Translations under genes and position numbers: made by a program
NCBI RefSeq assembly: GCF_020831405.1
Contig: NZ_JAJHPU010000037.1
Span: 1 to 64,000, forward strand
Direction: 5' to 3'
Origin: Pseudomonas oryzagri
Lineage (GTDB): Bacteria; Pseudomonadota; Gammaproteobacteria; Pseudomonadales; Pseudomonadaceae
Length of the DNA: 64,000 nucleotides
Part shown: positions 56,080 through 64,000 of the stretch, piece after piece
How positions within the stretch are numbered: position 1 is the stretch's first letter
Layout: each line of letters begins with the position of its first letter
Notes under the pieces: generated by a model
What the model was told of the DNA's origin: nothing
Databases searched by the model: none
What the model saw: the letters and a program-made list of their open reading frames with translations, nothing else

Positions 56080-57825
56080 TCATGCCCAGCCCAGAATGCT
56101 GTTCATCACCTGGTCAAGCTGCTGCATGGGGTTGTCCGGCAGTTGCGCGCAACGCCAGCCGACTATCAGGTCAGGACGCACCAAGACACAGCCGTCGTCC
56201 TCGATGCCACGGATGTTCTTCCAGTCCAGGTAGGGGTCTTCGTAATCCAGGCCGATGCCGACCAGGGTCACGCCGATTTCCACGCCAGTGCGCTCGGATA
56301 CGCGACGTGCGACCTCCCTCCAGGCTTCGCCACCATGGCTGGTGAAAATGTGGAATTTGCCCTTGCCCGCGAGATCCAGGGTCGACACCAGCGGGCCAGG
56401 CTTGCGGGTAATCAGCCAGCCGTGGGGCAACGCCGAGCCCGGGCGGGTGGAGCGCTGGTAATACAGTTCCGGATCCTGGGTCACTTCCGGCTCGGCAGAG
56501 CCGTCCTCGACCACTGCCCCGGAACGGTAGCTGCGGGTCAGCTCCACGCCATGGCCTTCGCCGTTGTAGCGGGTGTCGAGCAGTTGCTGCTCGTAGCCCT
56601 GGCGGCCCTCCGGGCTAGCCAGCTTGGCGTCCACCTGCTCGTTGCTATAGACGTTGAACAGGCAGGCGCCCAAGTAGTCGGCCAGGCCATTGGCCTGCCA
56701 CATGCTGGCATTGGCCCGCTGCACGATCTGCTTGGCGACCGGCTGGCGCTCGGCGTTGTAGCTGTCGAGCAGCCGCGGATGGGCTTTTCCCTGCACCACC
56801 AGCGCCAGTTTCCAGGCCAGGTTGAAGCCGTCCTGCACGCATGTGTTGGAGCCCAGCGCCGCTGCCGGCGGGTGACGGTGGATAGCGTCGCCCGCGCAGT
56901 GCACCCGGCCGACCGAGACATGCTCGGCATGGATGTCGTTGATCGACCATTTGGAGGTGCTGAGGATCTTGATCGGCAGATCCGCTGCCGCCGGGTCGGC
57001 GATGGCGGTACGGATACGCGCCAGCAGTTGCTCAGTGGTGGCATCCGGGCCGTCGTAGTTCGGCGGGATGTAGATCGACACCAGCCATTTGTCCCACGGC
57101 CGCACCATGCGGAACACCACCACGCCTGACCACTCGGCCACGCCGCCTTGCAGGATCAGGTACAACGAACCCTGGCGGTGGGCGGTATAGGCAGACAGGT
57201 CCATCTCGCAGAGGATGTTGTAGGCCGAGCCGAGGCCGCCCTTACCGACCATGGGCAACCCGACGTCCCTGGCCACGCGGCTGTTGGCGCCGTCGGCACC
57301 CACCAGATATTTCGCCCGGACCGAATATTCCCGATCGGTGACGCAATCGACCAGCAGAGCGGTTACCCCTTGCTCATCCTGCTCCAGCGACACCAGCTTG
57401 GTATCGAAGCGCACGTTGACGCCCAGACGGGTAGCCTCAGCCAGCAGGACCGGCTCCATCTTGGTCTGCGGCAGATCGACGAAGCTGCAAGGACTCGCGG
57501 TCAGCACATCGCCCATGCGCGCCGGGTTGTTGCCCCAGGCCCACTGGCGCGCCATCTCCTCGCCGGCCAGACCACGCAGGAAGAAGGTATTGGCCAGATT
57601 CTCCGCCGGTGCCGCCACTTCCAGGCAGTCCGCCTCCAGGCCGGCATCACGCAGCACTTCCATGGCCCGCTGGTTGACGATGTGCGCGCGCGGCGTGTCG
57701 GCCGGTCCCCGGTTGCGGGAAATCATCAGGGTATTGATCCCCTGCTTGCCGAGGAAAACCGCAGTGGTGGCGCCGGCCGGGCCGGCTCCTACCACTAGAA
57801 CATCCACATTGATCAGATCTGTCAT
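56080..57825 (-). CDS. class A FAD-dependent aromatic monooxygenase (phenol hydroxylase/TfdB-like)
   Basis: Encodes 581 residues. The FAD-binding GAGPAGATT is near residue 13, the DG motif in YLVGADGANSRV, and the GD motif in HCAGDAIHRHPP. A C-terminal thioredoxin-like domain (about residues 440-581) is typical of the phenol hydroxylase/chlorophenol monooxygenase branch. It adds a hydroxyl group to a phenolic ring with NAD(P)H. The length (581) excludes the shorter 3-hydroxybenzoate 6-hydroxylase type (about 400 residues), so the gentisate precursor cannot be stated. Gap to the next gene is 37 bp. Confidence 0.88.
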   Translation of the reverse strand: MTDLINVDVLVVGAGPAGATTAVFLGKQGINTLMISRNRGPADTPRAHIVNQRAMEVLRDAGLEADCLEVAAPAENLANTFFLRGLAGEEMARQWAWGNNPARMGDVLTASPCSFVDLPQTKMEPVLLAEATRLGVNVRFDTKLVSLEQDEQGVTALLVDCVTDREYSVRAKYLVGADGANSRVARDVGLPMVGKGGLGSAYNILCEMDLSAYTAHRQGSLYLILQGGVAEWSGVVVFRMVRPWDKWLVSIYIPPNYDGPDATTEQLLARIRTAIADPAAADLPIKILSTSKWSINDIHAEHVSVGRVHCAGDAIHRHPPAAALGSNTCVQDGFNLAWKLALVVQGKAHPRLLDSYNAERQPVAKQIVQRANASMWQANGLADYLGACLFNVYSNEQVDAKLASPEGRQGYEQQLLDTRYNGEGHGVELTRSYRSGAVVEDGSAEPEVTQDPELYYQRSTRPGSALPHGWLITRKPGPLVSTLDLAGKGKFHIFTSHGGEAWREVARRVSERTGVEIGVTLVGIGLDYEDPYLDWKNIRGIEDDGCVLVRPDLIVGWRCAQLPDNPMQQLDQVMNSILGWA

Positions 57826-57866
57826 GTCTGTTTTTCCTATTGTTTTTATTGGTCGCTGAGTGAGGA

Positions 57867-58517
57867 TCAGGCGATATAGTCAGGCTGGCGTTGCGGCTCG
57901 GCCTGGATGAAGGCCGGATGCGCCGCGGCGTGCCGGTAGATCGCCAGGGTTCTGGCGAAGGAGGAAAAGTCGCAGCCCATACGCAGAGCGTTGGCGACCT
58001 GTGGCACCAGGCAGCAATCGGCCAGGCCCGGCGCCGCACCGAAGGCCCAAGGGCCGTCGTACTGCTCGGCGCTGCGTTCGAGCAGGCGCTCGACCGCCTC
58101 CATACCTTCGGCGATCCAGTGGGAGTACCAGGCGCTCTTCTGCTCGGGACTGATTTGCAGGGTTCCCTGCAGGTAGTTGAGCACCCGCAGGTTGTTCAGC
58201 GGATGGATGTCGCAGGCGATGGCGCAAGACAGTTCGAGTACCCGGGCGCGCAACTCCGGTTGAAGTGGAATCAGACGCGGCTCGGGCTGGAGGTTGTCCA
58301 GCCAGTCGATAATCGCCAGTGATTGGCCGAGACGAAAATTGCCCTCAATGATTGCCGGCACGCTGGGCGATGCGTTGACCTCGCGGATATAGCCCGCGTC
58401 GCGCTGTTCACCGACCCGGATGTTGACGCCCCGGTAGTCCGTATCCAGGCCCTTGAGGGCAAGGGCGATACGCACGCGATAGGACGTCGAACTGTTGAAA
58501 AAGCTATAGAGTTCCAC
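57867..58517 (-). CDS. maleylpyruvate/maleylacetoacetate isomerase, zeta glutathione S-transferase
   Basis: Encodes 216 residues starting from GTG (58517; GAGG upstream). The N-terminal thioredoxin-like domain has the zeta-class motif SSTSYRVRIAL with the catalytic serine, and the C-terminal helical domain includes CDIHPLNNLRVL. In a gentisate cluster it converts maleylpyruvate to fumarylpyruvate with glutathione. It lies 29 bp after the hydrolase gene. Confidence 0.9.
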   Translation of the reverse strand: MELYSFFNSSTSYRVRIALALKGLDTDYRGVNIRVGEQRDAGYIREVNASPSVPAIIEGNFRLGQSLAIIDWLDNLQPEPRLIPLQPELRARVLELSCAIACDIHPLNNLRVLNYLQGTLQISPEQKSAWYSHWIAEGMEAVERLLERSAEQYDGPWAFGAAPGLADCCLVPQVANALRMGCDFSSFARTLAIYRHAAAHPAFIQAEPQRQPDYIA

Positions 58518-58546
58518 GGCGGATACCTCGTCTCGGTTCAGCGCGA

Positions 58547-59245
58547 TCAAACGATCTCGACGGTCAGTTCGCCGAGGCGCTCGACCCCGACCTTGATGAT
58601 GTCGCCCGGCAGCACGGCACCGACCCCTTCCGGAGTGCCGGTGAAGATCAGGTCGCCCGGCTCCAGGCGGAAAAAGCGCGACAGGTATGCGATGGTTTCG
58701 GCCACCGACCAGATCAGGTAGTCGATGCTGCTGCTCTGCTTGATCTCGCCGTTGACGCTCAGCCAGAGCTTGGCGTGGTCGATGTCGCCGACGCTGGCGG
58801 CCGGGTGAATCGGCCCCATTGGGGCCGACTGGTCGAATGCCTTGCCGATTTCCCAGGGGCGGCCCATTTCGCGCATCTGGATCTGCAGGTCGCGGCGGGT
58901 CATATCGAGGCCGACCGCATAGCCCCAGACGTGCTCGAGGGCCTTTTCTTGGGCGATGTCCGAGCCCCCTTTGCCGATCACCGCGACCAGCTCCGCCTCG
59001 TAGTGGTAGTTGCTCGTTTGCGCCGGATAGGCGAGCTTGAGGGTTTCGTGATAGGCGACCGGCACCACAGTGTTGTTGGGCTTGAGGAAAAAGAACGGCG
59101 GTTCGCGGTCCGGGTCGAAGCCCATCTCGCGAGCGTGGGCGGCGTAGTTGCGGCCCACGCAATAGACCCGGCGCAGGGCCACGCAGTCATCAGTGCCGAC
59201 CACTGCGGCGGTGACAGGTGCCTCAGGTGGAAAAACGTATCCCAT
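58547..59245 (-). CDS. fumarylpyruvate hydrolase (FAH family)
   Basis: Encodes 232 residues of the fumarylacetoacetate hydrolase family: [31 protein letters not shown] with the metal-binding E-x-E pattern, and [15 protein letters not shown]. Length and context fit fumarylpyruvate hydrolase, which splits fumarylpyruvate into fumarate and pyruvate. Second gene of the operon, 59 bp after the dioxygenase. Confidence 0.9.
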   Translation of the reverse strand: MGYVFPPEAPVTAAVVGTDDCVALRRVYCVGRNYAAHAREMGFDPDREPPFFFLKPNNTVVPVAYHETLKLAYPAQTSNYHYEAELVAVIGKGGSDIAQEKALEHVWGYAVGLDMTRRDLQIQMREMGRPWEIGKAFDQSAPMGPIHPAASVGDIDHAKLWLSVNGEIKQSSSIDYLIWSVAETIAYLSRFFRLEPGDLIFTGTPEGVGAVLPGDIIKVGVERLGELTVEIV

Positions 59246-59304
59246 CTCGTGTTCTCTAATTGACTAGGGGTTGTCGGTGGCGTGACAGGCACGCCAGGTG
59301 GCTC

Positions 59305-60348
59305 TCAGCCGCGTTGCACACGGAGCAGGTCGAGAGCGGCCAGTACGGGGCGGTTGGAGTAGCTGAACAGCACCGCGTCCTCATCCGCGCTGAGGCTGAT
59401 CGACTGCCAGGAAGGGGCGACGAAAATGTCACGCGGGGCGAACTGCAGGGTCTGCTCGCCGATACGCACGGTGCCGCGGCCTTCGACGACGCTGAACACC
59501 GTGGACTCGTTGCTGCGGTATTGCTGGCCGCTGAAGCCGGCCGGCAGCAGTTGCATGAAGGTGGCCATGGTCGGCATCGGATAGCCGCCGGTGGCGGGGT
59601 TGACGTAGCGCAGCTTGAAACCGTCGCAGGTGTCGGCTTCGCTGTTGCGGCTGAGCTGATGCAGCGCCTCGCGGGTTCTGCTGTAGGGGTAATTGAAAAT
59701 CGGCGAATTGCCCCGCTGCACCTGATGATCCACCGGCAGCATGTTGTAACCGTAGCGAGCGAAGCTGTCGCCCTGCGGCCGACTGATCGGCTGCACCTGC
59801 TCGGGGTAGTCTTCGGCAAAGCAGGCATCGAGCAGATGTACCAGGGGAATGTCCAGACCATCGAGCCAGATCACCGGCTCCCCGCCGGCCTCGACCGTCG
59901 GGTTGCCATGGTCATGCCAAGTCCAGGATGGAGTGATGATGAAATCCCCCGGCTCCATGCGGGTGCGTTCGCCATCCACGGCAGTCCAGGCGCCGCTACC
60001 TTCGACGACGAAGCGCAGGGCCGACTGGGTATGCCGGTGGCTGGGGGCGATTTCCCCGGGCAGGATCAGCTGCAGACCTGCGTACAGGCTGGTCGCGATG
60101 CTCGCCTTGCCCGGCAGACCGGGGTTTTCCAGAACCAGTACACGGCGAACTGCTTCCGCTGCGCTGATCAACCCACCAGCCTCCATCAACAACTCGCGAA
60201 TCTGTGCGTACTTCCAGATGGCTGGAACTGCCTGCGGTTGAGGAGTATTGGGTACGAGCGTATGTAGCGACTCCCACAGGGGCGATAGGTGATGCTTCTC
60301 GATCTCGCCGTAATAGGACCGGCGCGACGCAGTTAGGGTGCTCGACAT
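59305..60348 (-). CDS. gentisate 1,2-dioxygenase
   Basis: Encodes 347 residues of the bicupin gentisate dioxygenase family. Iron ligands in the N-terminal cupin are the histidines of [12 protein letters not shown] and the His of TWHDHGNP. It cleaves gentisate between C1 and C2 to maleylpyruvate. A perfect AGGAGG lies 6 bp before the ATG. It is the first gene of the operon; the promoter must lie in the 440-bp region upstream. The C-terminal cupin appears without metal ligands, as usual. Confidence 0.93.
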   Translation of the reverse strand: MSSTLTASRRSYYGEIEKHHLSPLWESLHTLVPNTPQPQAVPAIWKYAQIRELLMEAGGLISAAEAVRRVLVLENPGLPGKASIATSLYAGLQLILPGEIAPSHRHTQSALRFVVEGSGAWTAVDGERTRMEPGDFIITPSWTWHDHGNPTVEAGGEPVIWLDGLDIPLVHLLDACFAEDYPEQVQPISRPQGDSFARYGYNMLPVDHQVQRGNSPIFNYPYSRTREALHQLSRNSEADTCDGFKLRYVNPATGGYPMPTMATFMQLLPAGFSGQQYRSNESTVFSVVEGRGTVRIGEQTLQFAPRDIFVAPSWQSISLSADEDAVLFSYSNRPVLAALDLLRVQRG

Positions 60349-60788
60349 GTAAACCTCCTGATGCAGATCTTCTTATGCTTATTTACATCTATCGTCTTCA
60401 ACCAAGACTTCCGATCAGCGTGTTATGAGATTAAGTCCTCACCAACCCACCAGTCTTTCACATTGCTGCTACAGCTTGCATTTTCTTGCTCAAACTTCTG
60501 ATCTCTTCAAGAAAGAGCTTTAAATACAAAGCTGCCGAACGCCTCAGCATTAGTCTTGCAGCCAACTCGAACGCTTGGAAACACATCAGGTATTGGGGAT
60601 AAACCCCACAGCAAACAATGCAGCGGGCTCTCCAGCAGAAGCCAGAAGTGGTTAAACGCTGACCGGGAACGAATATCCACGTATCGTAGAGCAGGCAGAG
60701 CCGAGAACGCTAAAATTCTGCAGCCATCGGTATTAGCTCGCCTGACAGGGTCCAAGCCCCCGAACCCTGTCAGGAAAGCAGACTCTAT
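60349..60788. other. gene-free stretch between the gentisate operon and the MMPL gene
   Basis: 440 bp that should contain the promoter of the gentisate operon (minus strand) and the end of the MMPL transcript. It is AT-richer than the genes. No regulator gene is encoded here, and no -35/-10 pair stands out. The inverted repeat at 60741-60774 is described separately. Short frames on both strands are not supported. Confidence 0.5.
60741..60774. repeat. perfect 11-bp inverted repeat after the MMPL gene
   Basis: CCTGACAGGGT and ACCCTGTCAGG with a 12-base spacer lie 15-48 bp downstream of the MMPL stop on the minus strand. It is a hairpin that could end the MMPL transcript, although the T-run of an intrinsic terminator is missing. 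An operator role is possible. Confidence 0.65.
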
Positions 60789-63275
60789 TCAGGTTCCGTA
60801 GTTAATACTTGAACTGCAATCTGAGACAGCCTTTGATTGCTTTCCATCTGCACCAAGAGCAGCCTCACCAAAACTTCCTACATAGACCTGTTCTGCTTGA
60901 GCTCTCGGTTTGGAACTGAAGAGGAGAAAATGGGCCAGAGCGGGCAGCAGGACCAATGCTCCCACCATGTTCCACAGGAACATAAAGGCAAGAAGGATCC
61001 CCATGTCTGCTTGGTACTTGATCGGCGAGAACACCCACGTCGCAACCCCAAAGGCCAGGGTGAAGCCAGTCAGCAATACAATCTTACCCGTGAAGCGAAG
61101 GGCTTGCAGGTAGGCCCTGGACAGGCTTTCCCCCTGACGAAGTTGCGCGAGAAGGATACTCATCACGTAGAGCGCATAATCGACACCGATCCCTACCCCA
61201 AGAGCGATGACGGGCAACGTCGAAACCTTCACCCCAATGCCAAGTGCAACCATAAGTGCCTCGCAAAGCACCGATGTCACAATCAACGGCACAATGGCAC
61301 ACAGCGTGGCACGCCAGGACCGGAAGGTAATCAGGCACAGCAGCATCACTGCGGCGTAGACCCAGATGAGCATCTCTCGGTTGGCCTGCTTGACCACGAT
61401 ATTGGTCGCGGCCTCGATGCCTGCGTTGCCGGCCGCCAGCATGAACTGGACGCTCTGGGTATTGTTCTCGACTGCAAATCTTTCAACCTCGTCGACAACC
61501 TGAGTGAGCGTATCGGCCTTATGGTCACTGAGGTACACATACAGGGTTAACAGATTGCAAGTATCATTGTATAGGCCGCGAGGGGCGCCTGCCGTGATGG
61601 TATTGACCATATTCTGGCTATTTAGCACGTCATACCATTTGGGATTACCCTCATTTAGCGCAACACCAACGGCACGATTCAAGCGAGCCAGGGAGTTGGT
61701 TGCCTCTACTCCTGGCAGCTGGCTCAAACGCCACTCCAACTTATCCAGTTTCATCAGCGTATCAACGCGGGCACACGAATTCTCCGGCGTCTTGACCATA
61801 ACAGCAAGCACATCGCTACTTGCTCCGTAGTGCTCGGTCAGATAAGCCGCATCACGGTTGTAGCGGCTATCCTGCCTCAACTCCGGAGCACCGGGATCCA
61901 GATCGCCGATTTTCAAATGCTGGCTGACCAGAAAACCACCGATCAGCAGAGCAACACTGACAGCAACAGCACCCGCCGCCCAAGATCTCCGCGTGAATAA
62001 GTCAAGGAAAATCCACAATTTTGGTTGGGACTCACCAGCCTCCTCTGCCAACTCCTCCTTCAGGCTACGTCGGGCAGCTCGCTCGCTCACCCCGATGAAA
62101 CTAAGAAGAACCGGTAGCAGAATCAGGTTGGTAAAGATCAGTACCGCGACACCAATACTGGAAATTACCGCCAGGCTCTGGATGACATCGATCTTGATGA
62201 TCATGAGTACAGCAAATCCAACGGCGTCGCACAACAGAGCCATAAGCCCAGCCATGAAAAGGCGTCGGAAGGTGAATCGTGCCGCCACCACACGGTGCAT
62301 GCCGCGACCGATGTCCTGCATGATTCCATTCATCTTCTGAGCGCCGTGGCTCATGCCGATGGCGAAAACGAGGAATGGCACCAAAACAGAGTACGGATCC
62401 AGCTCATACCCCAGCAGTGGAAGTAACCCGAGCTGCCAGACAACGGCAATAAGGGAGCAAACCACGACGAGTAACGTGCTTCGGATGCAACGCGTGAAGC
62501 TGAATAACATCACCGACGTGATGACAATAGCAATGGCGAAGAAAATGAGAATCTGCTGCAATCCTTCAATCAGATCCCCCATTACCTTGGCGAAACCAGT
62601 GATATGGATACTGATCTTGTCGCTCGAGTACTTGCTGCGTAGTTGCTCAAGCTCTTGGGCCAGCGCCGAATAATTGAGCGCTTTGCCATCAGGGGTACTC
62701 GCCAGCAGTGGAACGTACACAATGCTGGATCGCTGGTCCCTTGCGACGATCTGGCCAATTTCATTCGAACGCTCAACATTTCGCTGCAGCGTCTTCAGCG
62801 CTTCGGCCGAACCGTCGTATCCCTCCGGAATCACTGGCCCGCCTTCCAGGCCCTCCTCGGTGACTCCGGACCATCTTGTCGTCGGTGTCCACAGCGACTT
62901 CATTGCAGCACGGTCGACGCCCGGGATTAGAAAAACCTCATCGCTGATGTGCTGGAGTACCTGCAGGTAATCGCTCTCGTAGATCGATGCGCCATTGGTG
63001 GCGACCACGATCCGGACGGCATTGCCGAGCCCAGCAAGCTCACTGCGATTACTCAGGTAGTTGCCGATGTAGGGGTGCTCGACGGGAATCATGCGCTCGA
63101 AGCTGGCGTTCAACTGGAGCCGTCCAAGTTGCGCCCCCAACAACAGCGTGACGACCAGGCAGAACAGTAGTACTGCTCGTCGGTGATTGAACAACGCACG
63201 CTCTACAATCGAACCAGAACGACGATCGAAATCTGCAAGGCTGGCAACCGGTGGCTGCTGTGTTGTTATATGCAT
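60789..63275 (-). CDS. MMPL/RND-family transporter
   Basis: Encodes 828 residues with two repeats, each a single helix, a large periplasmic loop and a bundle of five helices: helices near residues 35-55 and 235-400, then 430-450 and 630-790. The motif GVGIGVDYALYVMS in the second repeat and FAIGMSHGAQKMNG in the first belong to the MMPL/SSD family. Such proteins move lipids or hydrophobic molecules and in Pseudomonas are often encoded with YCF48, DUF1302 and DUF1329 proteins in clusters for hydrophobic substrates. The stop of the YCF48-like gene is 10 bp upstream, so they are co-transcribed. Confidence 0.9.
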   Translation of the reverse strand: MHITTQQPPVASLADFDRRSGSIVERALFNHRRAVLLFCLVVTLLLGAQLGRLQLNASFERMIPVEHPYIGNYLSNRSELAGLGNAVRIVVATNGASIYESDYLQVLQHISDEVFLIPGVDRAAMKSLWTPTTRWSGVTEEGLEGGPVIPEGYDGSAEALKTLQRNVERSNEIGQIVARDQRSSIVYVPLLASTPDGKALNYSALAQELEQLRSKYSSDKISIHITGFAKVMGDLIEGLQQILIFFAIAIVITSVMLFSFTRCIRSTLLVVVCSLIAVVWQLGLLPLLGYELDPYSVLVPFLVFAIGMSHGAQKMNGIMQDIGRGMHRVVAARFTFRRLFMAGLMALLCDAVGFAVLMIIKIDVIQSLAVISSIGVAVLIFTNLILLPVLLSFIGVSERAARRSLKEELAEEAGESQPKLWIFLDLFTRRSWAAGAVAVSVALLIGGFLVSQHLKIGDLDPGAPELRQDSRYNRDAAYLTEHYGASSDVLAVMVKTPENSCARVDTLMKLDKLEWRLSQLPGVEATNSLARLNRAVGVALNEGNPKWYDVLNSQNMVNTITAGAPRGLYNDTCNLLTLYVYLSDHKADTLTQVVDEVERFAVENNTQSVQFMLAAGNAGIEAATNIVVKQANREMLIWVYAAVMLLCLITFRSWRATLCAIVPLIVTSVLCEALMVALGIGVKVSTLPVIALGVGIGVDYALYVMSILLAQLRQGESLSRAYLQALRFTGKIVLLTGFTLAFGVATWVFSPIKYQADMGILLAFMFLWNMVGALVLLPALAHFLLFSSKPRAQAEQVYVGSFGEAALGADGKQSKAVSDCSSSINYGT

Positions 63276-63285
63276 CGTCTTACAC

Positions 63286-64000
63286 TCACTGGTTAACGCT
63301 GGATTGCCGGCTCAAAGGCAAGCGAACAACACCTGAGAAGCTGGTAGCGAGAAGATCGCCACCCTGGCCCAGGCCAAGGGAACTCAAAGGCATTCCTATG
63401 CTGCGGGTCTCTAGTTGCAGATGTTTGCCATCGTTCTGGCTCGAGAGAAGCTGACCTGCTTGGTTCGCATAGATGATTCGACCGTCGGGAACACGAACCG
63501 CAGAGAGGATAGTGACGGGCGCCGGAACCACCGACTCCGACCATGAATCGCCACCATCAGTCGAGGCGTACACAGTGCCACGCAGTCCCGCTAGAACCAC
63601 ATGCTCGGCGCTTTGGGTCACAGCAAACCAACTTCCGTTGTAGCCCGGCTCGAGAAGCTCGAACGACGCGCCGGAGTCGGTCGAACGCAGGAGCAGTCCC
63701 TGCTCCCCCGCGATGAAGATCCGATTGCCATTGACGCTGATAGCGTTCAAATGCATTCCCATGGGGTTCTCAAGACGCCCCATCCAGGACGTCCAGCTTT
63801 TCCCGCCATCCTCAGTTCCGAAAATGAGGCCGTAAGCACCAAGCACAACACCTCGATGCTCGTCCCAGAAGTGGACTGCCAGCAGAGGTTTGTCAGGACC
63901 ATCCGAAACCAGTTGTTTCGCAAGGCGAACGCGGCGCTCGTCGCCAGAACTTTGCGCAGCGGACAGCTCCAGCTTCGCCAACTCGACGCCGTCGATCTGC
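63286..64000 (-). CDS. YCF48-like (photosystem II stability factor-type) beta-propeller protein, cut by window
   Basis: The frame is open to the right edge; the visible 238 residues are the C-terminal part. Repeated units such as DGGKSWTSW, DSGASFELL and DGGDSWSES are the Asp-box/BNR repeats of YCF48-like propellers. The N-terminus, where a signal peptide is expected, is outside the window. In other bacteria these proteins accompany MMPL transporters in catabolic clusters for hydrophobic compounds. The role is unknown. Confidence 0.85.
   Translation of the reverse strand, partial: QIDGVELAKLELSAAQSSGDERRVRLAKQLVSDGPDKPLLAVHFWDEHRGVVLGAYGLIFGTEDGGKSWTSWMGRLENPMGMHLNAISVNGNRIFIAGEQGLLLRSTDSGASFELLEPGYNGSWFAVTQSAEHVVLAGLRGTVYASTDGGDSWSESVVPAPVTILSAVRVPDGRIIYANQAGQLLSSQNDGKHLQLETRSIGMPLSSLGLGQGGDLLATSFSGVVRLPLSRQSSVNQ

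Noticed and set aside
60556-60801. 81-codon plus-strand frame in the gap before the MMPL gene
   Set aside because: No ribosome site, crosses the inverted repeat and overlaps the MMPL end; looks random.

Overview
The window reads as a high-GC Pseudomonas chromosome, most like the P. aeruginosa / P. citronellolis / P. nitroreducens side of the genus. The evidence is an H2-type T6SS gene order (orfX-fha2-tssJKLM-stp1-stk1), a VgrG5/PldB-like module with tandem Sel1 immunity genes, an Entner-Doudoroff edd-glk-gapN cluster, an imuA-imuB-dnaE2 SOS mutagenesis operon and a split-subunit pntAA-pntAB-pntB transhydrogenase. Species assignment is inference; no database search was possible.

Layout. 1-8012: 3' part of a vgrG, a phospholipase D effector (Tle5b/PldB type), four complete and one truncated Sel1-repeat immunity genes at an exact 847-bp period, and an unrecognised exported protein. 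8029-11343: a scarred module made of a fused orfX-FHA fragment, a truncated vgrG with a foreign hydrophobic tail, and two orphan immunity genes (DUF3396/TsiV-like and PoNi/DUF1911-like) that carry the same C-terminal tail. 11388-20677: the 3' half of an H2-type T6SS (membrane complex, baseplate TssK, FHA protein, Stp1/Stk1 switch); the sheath, tube and ClpV genes are not in the window. 20982-23296: PHA synthase and phasin. 23407-28102 (minus): gapN, glk, edd. 28400-32325: FAN1-type nuclease translationally coupled to a nuclease-helicase fusion. 32417-33818: Crp/Fnr regulator divergent from a small exported protein. 34201-39335: LexA box and imuA-imuB-dnaE2.

39589-46641 is a small integrative element. 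It has a 46-bp 3' fragment of tRNA-Pro(GGG) as attachment site, a tyrosine integrase, an AlpA-like regulator, a P4-alpha-like primase/ATPase, a G-rich inverted repeat, and a divergent regulator pair separated by a palindrome resembling the C-boxes of restriction-modification controller proteins. The complete tRNA-Pro expected at the other end is not seen, so either the element is larger than the window or that end has been lost. 46758-49712 (minus) is the high-GC pnt operon. 49883-52286 has visibly lower GC and holds a globin, an unrecognised exported protein and a flavin reductase-like protein.

51597-60348 (minus) is one tightly packed catabolic operon. It begins with a complete gentisate route (gentisate 1,2-dioxygenase, fumarylpyruvate hydrolase, maleylpyruvate isomerase) and continues with a class A flavin monooxygenase, an extradiol-type VOC dioxygenase, an amidohydrolase, a type-B carboxylesterase and a flavin reductase-like protein. 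Further upstream on the same strand are an MMPL/RND transporter and a YCF48-like beta-propeller protein cut by the window edge, a pair typical of catabolic clusters for hydrophobic substrates. No CRISPR array, rRNA gene or complete tRNA was seen. The most interesting points are the disarmed vgrG module with tail-sharing orphan immunity genes, the FAN1/nuclease-helicase pair, the controller-like regulator with no restriction-modification genes, and the catabolic operon with two different ring-cleavage dioxygenases.
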